From assembly GCA_018907035.1 (NCBI GenBank), contig JACCIC010000122.1, positions 760,501 through 824,500 of the forward strand: DNA of 64,000 bases, in the 5' to 3' direction. The translations under genes were made by a program, and so were the position numbers. The stretch's first letter is position 1; every line of letters starts with the position of its first letter. Under the pieces are notes generated by a model. That model saw only the letters and a list, made by a program, of their open reading frames with translations. It was not told where the DNA came from and searched no databases. The stretch is from Sycobia sp. Sy_11 (taxonomy: Eukaryota; Arthropoda; Insecta; Hymenoptera; Epichrysomallidae). Of the stretch, positions 1 to 10,600 are shown in pieces.

Positions 1-668
1 AGTAGGTATGGAGTCAAAGTATGCTGATTGCGCTCTTGATTGTTTTAAGGCGAAAAGTATTAGAGAACTTCGAACGACACATTTTCATCTCTCCATTTAA
101 TTGCGTTTAAGCCCTACTGTAGAAAGTATAGTCATACATATATCGTTGTTGCTCCTTGGATATTTTATTATTATTGTCTGACTATAGATGTCTTTTTATA
201 GAAAATCCTTGCTTGTATTCTTTAAAAATTAGTGGCCACAATATCATAATCACAACTTTCTTTGAATTACAAATCCTTTCATAGTCTTAGCTGGTTATAT
301 TAGCCATAACAGTTTTTTTACTTGTTCATTACTATTTATCCAAAGCGCCTGCACGATTTTTAAATTTATGCCAATGAATTCCTCAGAAATGAATATACTT
401 GTTATAGTTGAGGTAAGGTAATTATGTCGCGCTTGACTTCTTACCTATAGTTAAAACGCGAAAAGAGTGCGCTTGATAATAAACTGTTTATCCCGGACTC
501 GGCTATCTCTTCCATTGCAATGCATGTAGAAAAATTTTGTCTAACTTATCATTAGATAAATTAACTTACAGCTTCGGTATGCGATCATCGGGATGTGCTA
601 CTCAAATACCTTTCAAAGAAACAAAAGGCAACCGAAAAAAAATTATTAACTTCTAATGCCTAGCTAAG
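1..668. other. AT-rich non-coding stretch
   Basis: No convincing coding sequence, RNA gene or repeat was recognised. Stop codons are frequent in all frames. If the dynein gene model is colinear, this lies in a very long intron of that gene. Confidence 0.5.
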
Positions 669-956
669 GTGTCAGTAAAGCATATGTATAAAAATTTTAA
701 AAACGATTTGTTTAACATATGTGAGATGAAACAGCTTTTTGTCAGAAACAGAAAATTTTTGTCAGATTTAAGTAAAAGTGCGCAGAGTTTAAAATATGAA
801 CGTTCTTATACTAGCGTTGCTTCCAATCATTTGTATACTCATGTTCCTGTCTCTAATGCTTCGGTGAAGATAATCGACCATTTCATTTATACGCCTCAGA
901 CGAATATTATTATCGATCTAAAAGAGGATTTTAAGGTAAATTTGCATTACTATTAG
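669..956 (+). CDS. unidentified 95-codon open frame
   Basis: An open frame that starts at a GTG. Its composition looks less random than that of its neighbours (segments such as KFLSDLSKSAQSLKYERSY), but I recognise no family, domain, signal peptide or membrane segment. There is no clear start context, splice site or flanking TIR. It could be a fragment of a decayed transposon protein or simply chance. The frame stops at a TAG and AT-rich sequence follows. Confidence 0.15.
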   Translation: MSVKHMYKNFKNDLFNICEMKQLFVRNRKFLSDLSKSAQSLKYERSYTSVASNHLYTHVPVSNASVKIIDHFIYTPQTNIIIDLKEDFKVNLHYY

Positions 957-1536
957 AAAAAAAGTGTTGCTTTTGAATCTATTGAAAAGGTTAAGAATAT
1001 ATCACGGTTTAAGAAAGGTACGTGCCAAAAGGAAAAAACTCTGATATCGTTATTGTAGGTTATTTTAGACTTAAAACAAGTATTTAATATGTCCTACCTA
1101 TTTAGATAAGATAGCTATTTTCTAATGTTGGTATGGACAATAAATACGTTTTTAGCGTTTTTCATGCACATTAATATTATTATAATTTTGGAGATGCCTG
1201 TATTGCGAAAAAAATTATTAATAAAGGACAACAAATAATGATTTTTTGAAGAAAGTCCTTTTGTGAATATTAAGTATATTTTAATACTTCGTGCAGTTTT
1301 TAATAAAATACAATACCTTCATATAAATTATGGTAACAGCGGATTTGTCTGTATCGGATCTGAAAGTAAATTGGCGTAATCTGTACATTACAATCAATTA
1401 TTTATTAGCACTGTATATGAGAGTAAGGTATCGACGTAAATCAGTTAATATTTAAATGATTTCTGCTAACACTACTGGTCTTTTTCTCCAAATACATTCC
1501 TTAGATATTATTTTAATTTTTCAAAATCTAATATGT
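957..1536. other. AT-rich non-coding stretch
   Basis: Nothing recognisable apart from short A/T runs. It ends where the long inverted repeat begins. Confidence 0.5.
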
Positions 1537-1945
1537 AATTATATAATTAAAATATATTCCTAGAAATATAAAATATTTCGAACACTTCAACAATTCCAGA
1601 ATTTTGCAATGTAAAACATCGACAATATTTATCTCAGCAGCTATGGAGCCAAATACGAGGTTTATTTTGTAAGACCTATACAAGAAATAATTTTTAATAT
1701 TGAAGAAAATAAATTAAAATTATTAGCTGAAATAAATAATATTTTTTATTTATATATACTTATATATACTATTTCCCTCAAAATTAAAAATTATTTCTTG
1801 CATAGGTCTTAAAAAGTAAATCTCCTATTTGACTTAATCGCCGTTGAGATAAATGTTCTCGATGTATTACATCGCAAATTTTTGGAATTATTCAAATGTT
1901 CGAAATATTTTATATTTCTAGGAATATTTTAATTATTTAATTTAA
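1537..1945. repeat. long imperfect inverted repeat (hairpin, MITE-like)
   Basis: The stretch 1537-1702 reappears as its reverse complement at about 1780-1945. The arms are about 165 bases and roughly three-quarters identical by eye, with a loop of about 80 bases. Landmarks in both arms: CCTAGAAATATAAAATATTT near the outer end, the AATTCCA core, and CAAGAAATAATTTTTAAT at the inner end. It has no coding potential. A foldback or MITE-type non-autonomous element is the simplest reading. An inverted tandem duplication is the alternative. Confidence 0.7.
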
Positions 1946-2945
1946 TAATATTAGTATAATTATATAAAGTATTAATTATTTAATTTAATACTTTAATTAT
2001 TTCTTAAATTCCACCAATTGCCATAAGGCATCTAAATTTATCATTTATGAAATTATATTTCATAATACGATTATTCATTACATACGTACTCGATAAATTT
2101 TATTGTTTGTACTACGTTCTTAACTTTTTAGCATTACTTATGTCTGTAACTTTTTAATTAGGTTACAAACAATTGTAACATTAAATTGTTTCTATATAGC
2201 TAATAATGTTTCATAAATAGGGAATACTTCAATTATTATTTTTTTATTATTATTATTATTCTCGTTATTGCTTTCGTTGTATATTCTATTATTATGCTTA
2301 TGGTTATTTTGTTCATTTATTAGATTATATGATAGGTAAGATACTAATCTGGATATTTATAATTAAATAAGGAATATCCAAGCAGTTAATAAATACGACA
2401 TATGGAATAGAACTTGAACTAGCAGTGAAGCGTTTCCAAGTAGGTTTTCAATGGCTTTACAATATGAGGTCGAGTTTTATCATGTAATAAAATTACTTTG
2501 TCCCGTCATCGTCTCATATAGTTTAAACAGGTTATAATAAATCATACACCTTACTGATTTCACCAAATACAGAGACAAAGATTCATACTCTTATGATTTT
2601 CTATTCTTTGGATTAGCATAGTACAAGCATGTATATTAAAAACAGTAGTTATAAACAAGCACATATGATTATCCATATACTGATAAATAAGAAGAAAATA
2701 GTAAACAATATTACATTTATTATTCTTAAAACAATCATCAATTCAAAATTGCGTGACGCCAGCTAAAGCTGAATTAAATCAGATAAAAGATAATTCTTTC
2801 GGTCTGCTAAACAAAGCCCTAATCTATTGATTGCTAAATCAAAATATGTTTTATATGTTAGTTTGAAATAAAACTTTGTAGAATTCAACTGAAAATAATA
2901 ATATAAATATCTTCAAAATATAACTCTCTTAAAAATATAAAAATG

Positions 2946-2999
<54 letters not shown>

Positions 3000-3008
3000 G
3001 AAGTGGAG
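1946..3008. other. AT-rich non-coding stretch with a (TA)n tract
   Basis: No gene recognised. A pure TA dinucleotide run at 2949-2998 sits directly against the left end of the next TIR element. Confidence 0.5.
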
Positions 3009-3201
3009 TTAAGGCAGTATTCTACTTTAGAATGTTAGCTCAAAATATTAGAAGGATTCAGGTAGTCTAACTATACTTTTTCACCTTTCGAAAGCACTTA
3101 CCTGAGCGGGCTATTCCGACCCGCCCAGCGCGCGAGCCGGATAAGCCATCTACCTGGCCTTGTTCGCTGTAGCAGCTGGTCCTCCACTGTAAATCATTAC
3201 A

Positions 3202-3244
<43 letters not shown>

Positions 3245-3399
3245 CCATCAAAATATATACTTTTGCTTGTCAATATTACCTGCCCTTTATAATTTTGCTT
3301 CTTTATTTCAATTCTGTATTTCAGTAGTGGAGAATCGTGATTCGAAGTTCAAAAGTGAAGCATTTATCTATTTGTAATGGATACAAAGAAAGCGTATCG

Positions 3400-3905
3400 T
3401 GCACAGAAAACTTCTAGTCGTCCATCTATAACTAGAAAACGTCCTCTTTGTGTGTTAGTAGTAGTAGTGTGTTCTGTTTATATCTACGAAGATCTATATC
3501 TATCTGTTTATATCTACGAAGATCAAAAACGGAATTGCTGGAGAGATGTTTGGGCAGAAACACTCAAAATAACAATGAGTGTTTCAACTCAACAGTTTGG
3601 GCTATGTCACCGAAGCATGTCTATAATAGAAAAAAAAATCGTTAAAATTGTGTGTCTCACTTCTGCCTGCATTTTTAATGAAGGATTCAGCCCACTTTTG
3701 AAAATAATGGAAATTATGGGCCTGAAAATCGGCCAAACTGCCATGCAGTTCGCCAATATGCGCGATCAACAGCACATCGTTCGACAGAACCGCCGCTCGA
3801 CTGAGGCTACTAAGGAGAGCAGAACTCAAAAAAGCAGGCTAAATTAGATGACAATACTCGCCTGGAACAAGTTGAAGGCATATTGTATGGGCCAGGCATC
3901 GCTGA
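3400..3905 (+). pseudogene. remnant of Mutator-like transposase C-terminus
   Basis: Spread over more than one frame are segments that parallel the 35300-36960 transposase: a YEDLSK/LLERCLG segment, NTQNNNE, a W-x2-SPK segment, ACIFNEGFSPLLKIMEIMG, and a late LYGPGI segment. The order matches the family. The zinc ribbon and the GDGDSK catalytic region are absent. Frameshifts and stops split the remnant. Confidence 0.5.
3474..3525. repeat. 30-base tandem duplication
   Basis: CTGTTTATATCTACGAAGAT starts at 3474 and again at 3504, giving one full 30-base unit and a partial second. It lies inside the transposase remnant and distorts its reading. Confidence 0.8.
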
Positions 3906-4499
3906 TTGAGCGTAAGATGATTTTTCTACGATTTTTCACTTAAAAAAACTTAAACGCGTTTTTCTCAAAACAGCGTTATCAAGTACCGTGGTCGTGAAAA
4001 CTAAAAAACTATTAAACCGATCCTTATGAAATTTTGAACACATATTCTATATGTTTGTATCAACCGTGCTAACTACAATCAACTTAAAATTTTAATTCTA
4101 TTTTTTATTGCAAAAAAGACGGAAAAAAGCAATGTTTTTTCTTTCGTATTTTAGCCACCATTTTGTTAATATAGCACGTACATAAAATATTCTAGTTAGA
4201 TCGGTTTCTGAAGTCATAATCAATATATAACTATTTGATTTTTTTGTTTCAGACCATCCGTCGGCAAGATTTTACGACCACGACAACGTTACCTTATTTT
4301 TAAGGTGTTGACTTTGACCATACTTTACATGTATACAAAATGTATAAAATAAATAAAAAAAATTTTTTATGTACTTCAAGAGTGTATTTATTAAGCATTT
4401 CAAATCCTACATCCATATCTTCAATAGACTTCTCAGAAAAATTTCACAAAAATAGCGTTTTTTTCGAGGGTCTAGTAGAATACTGCCTTAATATTAATA

Positions 4500-4615
4500 T
4501 AAATATATATTGATATTATTACGTATTATTTTCGATTGATTTAATTGGACTGTAAGGCCAATGAAAATATTTATTAATTTGCATATAAGCAGTCGACAAA
4601 AGGACAATTCAAGTA
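4500..4615 (-). mobile_element. solo terminal fragment of a Penelope-like element
   Basis: The reverse complement of this segment closely matches the terminal region of the Penelope-like copy at about 40945-41060. Shared landmarks are a TGTCGACTGCTTATA block, AATTAATAAATATTTT and CTTACAGTCCAAT. No coding sequence accompanies it. Confidence 0.55.
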
Positions 4616-4866
4616 CTTATTTTGAATAAATGTTTAATTAATGGTATATGCATAAACCATTTATTTGAATGTATAAAATTTTTTTTTCAGTGTAGACCTA
4701 TTTCTATGGCATATTTTGTTACTTGTATATGCTTGTTATAACTAATAAATAAAAAAAAATCACCAGAAGAACTAAATGCGATTAATTTATTTATTAATTG
4801 AAAATTATAAAAATAAATAAATGTTCGTATCTGTTATTAATGATATTATATTTATGAATATATCCC
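4616..4866. other. AT-rich non-coding stretch
   Basis: Low-complexity AT-rich DNA between the Penelope-like end and the putative copia LTR. Nothing else seen. Confidence 0.4.
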
Positions 4867-5203
4867 TGTTAGATTATTTTAGCCTTCTATAAATAATAAG
4901 CAAAAAATACTTGAAACAAAATATTGGACCGTATAGTAAAAGTATGTAAACATATGAGTCCACTGGGCCTTATTACGATCTGCGTCTTTGTTACATCTGC
5001 ATGGCAAATCATTTATGAGTTTATTGTTTAGATGCCTGATGTTTTTTATAGGTTTTGAGCTTCTCACAAAAGCTTGCAGAGTTTTCAATCCTTTCGTTTG
5101 AACAGACGTCTTTTCTTTTCTCCTTTGAAATAAAATTCATATTTAAAGATTATTTCGTGTATCTTTATTTTAATATTCTACCTACTATATTTAATAAAAC
5201 TTC
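4867..5203 (+). repeat. putative copia 5' LTR
   Basis: The block starts with TGTTAGATTATTTTAGCC and ends in CTTCA just before a primer-binding-site-like sequence and a copia gag frame. The TG...CA borders, the length (about 337 bases) and the position fit a copia LTR. No matching 3' LTR survives, because the element is truncated before reverse transcriptase, so the left border is inferred. Confidence 0.4.
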
Positions 5204-5207
5204 AATA

Positions 5208-5221
5208 GGTTATCAGCCCAG
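5208..5221 (+). other. candidate tRNA primer-binding site (copia)
   Basis: GGTTATCAGCCCAG lies just after the putative LTR. Copia elements prime from the anticodon-arm half of initiator tRNA-Met, whose complement reads close to GGTTATGGGCCCAG. The match differs at two adjacent positions. Confidence 0.4.
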
Positions 5222-5337
5222 ATTTCGCGAGTGAACTTGTGGATGATGTAACGTGATTTTGTGGATAATGTAATCTTTTAGTAAAATAAAACTGTGTGAA
5301 ATAGACACAAGAAAAGTTTTTTTCTATTAAGTGAAAA

Positions 5338-6990
5338 ATGGCATCCGTTAAAACAAAAAGGAATATTAAGCCCCTTAACGGTGAAAATAGAGTGTGTGAA
5401 AATTTAGAATCCGCTCTCTTCAATCTGAACTTGATATATTGTACGTACTTGATGAGCAAGTCTCTGCAGTAATGACAAAAGAGTGTAGAAAGTCTGAACA
5501 CATTGCAAAAGGTGTAATAGAGGAATATCTTTCAGATTCTTTTCTCAGTTTTGTAAAAACCAATGATACGGCAAAAACATTTTTGCAGTCTGGATATGGG
5601 TTTCCAATATGGCAGAGATAACCACTTCATAAAGAATCGCAGATTCTATAAAAAAAGTCAGCAACAATATTCAGGAGATAATAACACAGGACAGTGTGCG
5701 AATGCAATGCCTCAGGCTGAATATGCAAATAATTTTACTTTTATTGCTGGAAATGTTTTAAAGGAGAATAATACCAATTACGTTGGTTTTATATTCGATT
5801 CAGGTGCATCGAATCATATTATTAATGATGATTCGTTGTACAGTAATTATATGGTATGGAATCCTCCTTTAAATATAAACGTTGCAAAAAACGAACCTAT
5901 ATTAGTGTACTTAAAAGAGGTATCCTGAATATTATCAGTAAGGAAAGAATTAAAGGTGTTCCGGAGGACGTCTTATATTGTCCTGAGGTGCCGCAAAATT
6001 TACTATCTGTCAACAAGATGCAGAAAGCACAGATAAGTATTCACTTAAATCCAAATGGGGTTGAAGTTACTAAAAATGATAAAATAATTTTTATCGATAA
6101 GCCCATAAATAATTTGATTCAGATAGAATAAAAATAAAAGACTTGGATATATGGGCAAATCGAAATTTATAGAAATGAAAAATAATAAGATGGTCGATGG
6201 TATTAAATTAATTGATAACATTCTACTAAATGATTATATTTGTGAAGTTTGTATTTTTGGCAAACAAGCAAGATTACTTTTTTAGAAAAGCAAAAATAAA
6301 AATCCTATAAAAAGACCACTTCTTATTATTCATTCAGATGTTTGCGGACCAATTACTCCTTCAACAATAGATGGTAAAAATTATTATGTATTGTTTGGAG
6401 ATGAATTTACGCATTATTGTGTTACATATTTAATAGCATTAGTGTCAGATGTATTTTCTGTTTTCAAAGACTTTATAAAAAAAATCAAACTCATTTTAAT
6501 TAACAAATAGTAAATTTATATTGTGATAATTGTAGAAAGTATTTATCGAATGAAATGAAGGACTATTGCAAAGATAATGGCATCAGCTATAATTTAACAG
6601 TTCCTCATACTCCATTATTAAATGGCGTTTCAGAAAGAACGATTAGAACAATTACTGAAAAAGCACATACCTTAATAAGGCGGGCTAAACTGAATAAAGT
6701 ATTTTGGGTTTAAGCAGTTTTAACTGCTACGTATTTAATAAATCGAGCCCCTACCAATGATTTAAAATAGTATAAAAGACCATATGAATTATGGCATGCT
6801 AAAAAGCTTCAAATAAAATATTTAAAAGTTTTTGATAGTACAATATATGTGCATAATAAAATAAGAAAAAAAAATTTGAAGATAAATCTTGAAAAGGTAT
6901 TTTAGTTGGTTACGATTCAAATGGATATAAAATATGGGATGTACAATCAAAAAAATTTATTGTAGCACGGGACGTGATATTGTAGCTGGC
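5338..6990 (+). pseudogene. copia (Ty1-type) gag-pol remnant, truncated before RT
   Basis: The first ATG is at 5338. The gag N-terminus (IKPLNGEN) continues in other frames (LYVLDEQVS, IEEYLSDSFLSF). A CCHC knuckle region follows at about 5600 (C-F-Q-x-GRDNHFIKN), then the aspartic protease ([18 protein letters not shown], about 5795-5845) and the [14 protein letters not shown] linker typical of copia. Integrase follows from about 6130: the IHSDVCGPITPST catalytic block at about 6330 and VSERTIRTITEKAH at about 6630. The last recognisable part is the GYDSNGYKIWD-type segment near 6910-6985. Several frameshifts and stops break it. Reverse transcriptase and RNase H are missing. Family assignment is firm; activity is impossible. 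Confidence 0.85.
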
Positions 6991-7146
6991 ACATAGATGG
7001 TACTGCTGTAATTAAATTCATTATATTCTTTTATTATCATTACATCTACACTTATATTTTTTTCATAAGATGCTATTTCTAATTAATGATACTTTTTTTT
7101 AAAGTCAAGAAAATCGTCAAAAACTGCTTCATACAAATGCATCGGT

Positions 7147-8170
7147 ATGGTAGATGATGATCTGTTGCAGTATCAGTGTCCCGGTACTCATGAAGTGGTG
7201 ACTCAGACTACGTAGCGTCTACGCTCTGATACCAAACGAAGCGCAGCTGAAGGGATAGTGTCCACTCCTAAAACAGCAGGTAGTAAAAGGACGAAAGAAC
7301 CATCACTGGGCTCAAGGAGCCATCAGAATCCGTTGGAGAACCTACAAGGAAGTCTGAGGCCAAGGAAAATCAATGGCAGACCATCAAGCGCAAGAAGCCC
7401 AAAGGCAAAGATAAGGAATTACCTAGTGCACGCAGGCTTAGTGAACGAAATAGACCTAATTCCATCTTGATTCAGGCCAATGAAGGAGTTACATACGCGG
7501 AGGTACTCGATCAAATAAAGAATGACCTGGAGTTATCTCATGTGAAGAATGAAGTTAACAGGATGCAAGATGCAAGAACAGTACGCAGAAATGCAAGCGG
7601 TGCCCTGGTACTTCAGTTAGAACTGAAAGCCAAAGATACACATGAGTTGGCTCGCATTGTTGAAACTAAGGTTGGCCATAGCGCATCCACTTCAGTCCTG
7701 ATTAATCTTATTACATTTGAGTTTAAAGATATAGATGAGGTTACTACAATGGATGAAGTCTTAGAGGTTCTGAAATCACACCTCAAACTAGAGGAGACTA
7801 ACATGCTAATCGCTCGTTCCTTGCGGCAAGCTTATGGAGGTACTCAGACGGCGTTGATGTCTGTACCATACAGCCACGCAACTAAGTTCCTACGTGGAGG
7901 GCATGTTCGCATCGGATGGGTCAGCTGCAGAGTTCGAAAAAAAAAACAGAAATAAGGCGTTGCTTCAGGTGTTGGCAGACTGGCCATTTAGCGGCCGTGT
8001 ACTCGCGCCCTGACAGAAGTAATCTTTACAGGCACTTTGGAGGAAAAGACCATTTATCCAAGCTGTGTGTAAACGAGCCCTACTGTTTTCTCTGTAAATG
8101 TGAAGGAAAAAGGAGATTAACCATCCGGCATACAGCTATAAGTTCCCGGTCACTGTGGAGTTTTTAAACA
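7147..8170 (+). pseudogene. R1-type ORF1 (gag) with zinc knuckles, frameshifted
   Basis: This would encode the RNA-binding gag protein of the retrotransposon. An ATG at 7147 is followed by a TAG at about 7213, then a basic Ser/Arg/Lys-rich region (7258-7470). A frameshift near 7465 leads into a conserved middle domain (ILIQANEGVTYAEVLDQIK onwards) running to 7955. A second frameshift at an A run near 7940 leads to the knuckles: CFRCWQTGHLAAV, a degraded second knuckle with Cys changed to Tyr and Phe, and a third beginning CFLCKCEGK. Three CCHC knuckles are typical of R1-type gag. The 3' end is duplicated at 8449-8550. Confidence 0.75.
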
Positions 8171-8177
8171 GACATTA
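8076..8177 (+). repeat. first copy of duplicated gag 3' segment
   Basis: About 102 bases starting GAGCCCTACTGTTTTCTCTG reappear at 8449-8550 with roughly 10 differences. The second copy, not this one, leads smoothly into ORF2. Confidence 0.85.
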
Positions 8178-8448
8178 ACAGACAAATAATATTTATCAAT
8201 TAATAATATATTATTTATGCACTAATTATTATAATATTAATGTGAAACACCTCTGTTGTACATATCAATTATTTTATTTCGATGAAAAAAATTCCGGGTT
8301 CCCATGAATATGGAATCCGCGATCCTACGATTGCAAGCTACCACATTATTCACTATGCTAAAACGAAATATTTGATTACTATACAATACTTTGTACACAC
8401 ACACACACACACACACACGTGCGCGCGCGCGCACACACACACACACAG
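8178..8448. repeat. 270-base insert between duplicated gag segments, ending in (CA)n(CG)n(CA)n
   Basis: Sequence unrelated to the retrotransposon. It ends in a compound microsatellite (about 8394-8446) of CA repeats interrupted by a GC-dinucleotide run. With the flanking direct duplication it looks like an insertion or repair event that copied about 100 bases. Confidence 0.7.
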
Positions 8449-8550
8449 AGCCCTGCTGTTTACTCTGTAAATGTGAAGGAAAAAAGGAGATTAACCATCC
8501 AGCATACATCTATAAGTGCCCGATCACTGTGGAGTTTTTAAACAGACATA
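8449..8550 (+). repeat. second copy of duplicated gag 3' segment
   Basis: It contains the intact third CCHC knuckle pattern (C-x2-C, then H, then KCP) and the gag stop, which overlaps the ORF2 ATG at 8555. Confidence 0.85.
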
Positions 8551-8554
8551 AAAC

Positions 8555-10600
8555 ATGAGAATACTCCAACTGAATACTAACCATTGCGTAGCGGCCCATG
8601 ACCTGCTAAAATAGACAGCAAAGGAGCTAAGAATAGGAATTGCTGTAATCTCCGAACCATATTATGACAGGGACAGACCACAGCGCTGGATAAGTGACAC
8701 AAGCAATAGAGCTGGCCTCTGGATTGGTCAAAATAGGCAGGTACTAAAGCAATCAAGTCATCGGAGCGAATTGATATCCTGCGCTAGAATACAAGAAATA
8801 TACGTCTTTAGTGTATATGCTCCTCCAGGTTTGACGGACAAGCAGTTAGAAATTCTTGTACCTAAATTAGTTGATGAGGCCATGGATAAGAAACCATTAT
8901 TAATCGCTGGCCCTTTTGACGCGTGGTCCACAGCCTGGGGAAGTGCTTCAACAAATAACAGAGGTAGTATGCTGCTTCATGGCCTTAATTTTCTTCAACT
9001 CCACGTGGTTAATAAGGGATTTGAATCCACTTCCATTAGAGGAGATAAACAATTAGTCATTGATGTAACATTCGCCAGTGATGACCTGATTCAGCGGATC
9101 CTTAATTGGAGAGTAAGCGATCTTTACACCCACAGTGATCACAGGGCGATCTTGTACGAGATTGCAGAGAAGAATGTAAAGAACAAGTGCAACGAGTGGA
9201 TGCCCACACGGAAATGGAACATCAGATCGCTAGACTGTGAAGTGTTCGCCACTATAATATCAGAAGAGCGTTTAAAATATGGTGCACCAGGCCATCTGGA
9301 AAATGCACTCATGAAGCATATCTCTGAAGCATGCGAGGCATCGATGACTAGGACTAAGAGCGGATTTAAACATCGTCAATCTGTCTACTGGTGGACAAAT
9401 GAAATTGCAGAATTGCGCAAACAATGTCATCGCGCACGTAGACTTGCCCAAAGAGCCTGCAGCCATCGTGATACGTTTAAAAGCTTATTTAAAGAAGCAC
9501 AAAGAACGCTTGTCAAGGCCATTAAGGCAAGCCAGCGTCGATGCTGGTTTGAACTATGCGCAGAGACTAACAATGACTTATGGAGACGACCATACAAAAC
9601 AGTCATGGCACGATTGACTAGGGCACCAATGCAACCCACTAACACGGTATTGATTGATAAGATTGTTTCCGGTCTCTTTCCCAATGACACCCAAGGGACT
9701 GTACTGCGCCTGCAACACTCGGACGATATACCTCCTATAACAGAAATGGAGGTACATAATGCTTACGCTAAGATTAGAGACAATTCTGCCCCTGACCCTG
9801 ATGGTATATCTAATGCTGCAATTAAGTTGGTGATACAGAAGAACCCATCTATATTTCTAAAAGTATATAATGCTTGTCTTTGTGAGGGTATTTTTCCTGA
9901 TTGCTGGGAAATTCAAAGGCTAGTCCTGTTACCTAAGGGCAATAAGCCACTTGCTGATCCATCATCATACAGGCCATTGTGTATGCTCGATTCGGTAGGT
10001 AAAATATTTGAAAAAATAATATATAGCCAACTGGAAGCATTCACTGAAGGATTGCGCGGCTTATCCGCACGTCAATTTGGATTTCGGAAATCAAAATCAA
10101 AAGTCGATGCTATTAAACTGGTAGTGTGTACCGCAAGAAATGCAATCAGTGCTAAGAGATGGAAAGGTGGCACTAAGCAGTATTGTGCCATTGTCGCTCT
10201 AGATGTCAAGAATGCCTTGAACTCAGCGCGCTGGTCTTCTATTATATTCTCTTAAAGAGTTCGTTGTACCTGGTTATCTACCGAATGTTGTGGATGGATT
10301 AAGTCGGTTGGTCTACAATTAGTGGAGCACAAGACAGAAGTAGTTCTTGTCAGCCGTCGTGAGAAGGTAGATAGTATTAATCTTAAAGTTGGTAACTGCC
10401 GCATTAGTCCTGCGCCATTTTTACGATACTTGGGTGTACAGCTTGATGCCAGGTTAAACTTCAAAGAGCATCTAAAAATATCTGGTGGAAAAGCGCAACG
10501 AGTTGCAGCTGCCTTGTTTCGGCTCATGCCTAACATTGGTGGCGCACGCCCACCACAGAGGAAGCTATTAGCTTATGTTGTTAATTCTGTTAGCATATAG
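8555..10600 (+). pseudogene. R1-type ORF2: AP endonuclease and reverse transcriptase, active site deleted
   Basis: It would nick target DNA and copy the element RNA. The ATG at 8555 gives MRILQLNTN, the usual endonuclease start. One TAG at 8612-8614 stands where a Gln codon is expected. The frame is then open to 10254. Endonuclease motifs: SEPYYD; AGPFDAWSTAWGS, where family members have GDFNA, so a key Asp is lost; IDVTFAS; and the intact HSDHRAI. RT motifs: APDPDGISNAAIK, SSYRPLCMLDSVGKIFEK, QFGFRK and ALDVKNALNSARW. Near 10236 the frame shifts. Near 10318 sequence jumps to the late RT segment (EHKTEVVLVSRR, FLRYLGVQLDARL), so the catalytic YADD region is gone. It stops abruptly near 10600. 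Confidence 0.85.

Larger units (their letters stand above)
3009..4491 (+). mobile_element. short TIR DNA transposon, Mutator-like deletion derivative
   Basis: The left end (3009-3026) reads TTAAGGCAGTATTCTACT and the right end (to 4491) is its exact reverse complement over those 18 bases. The element is about 1.48 kb. Inside, on the plus strand, is a broken coding remnant related to the C-terminal part of the Mutator-like transposase seen at 35300-36960. Upstream catalytic parts are missing, so it cannot be autonomous. A (TA)n tract at 3204-3242 and a short GC-rich patch (3090-3190) interrupt the left half. I could not find a convincing target-site duplication. Confidence 0.6.
7147..10600 (+). 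mobile_element. R1-clade-type non-LTR retrotransposon, internally deleted and 3' truncated
   Basis: ORF1 (zinc-knuckle gag) and ORF2 (AP endonuclease plus reverse transcriptase) lie in the usual order. The ORF1 stop overlaps the ORF2 start as ATGA near 8555. A duplication in late gag, an internal deletion in RT and loss of the 3' end make it inactive. The long open stretch 8615-10254 suggests fairly recent decay. Confidence 0.85.

Noticed and set aside
2949..3242. Open frames encoding YIYIYI repeats at this and other (TA)n tracts
   Set aside because: They are microsatellite translations with no coding signal. The same happens near 11607, 23170 and 60090.
5202..5501. Minus-strand 99-codon frame over the copia leader
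   Set aside because: It is antisense to recognisable copia gag residues and has no homology of its own.
8237..8509. Open frames across the CA/CG microsatellite
   Set aside because: The translations are simple dipeptide repeats (TH, CV, RA) produced by the repeat itself.
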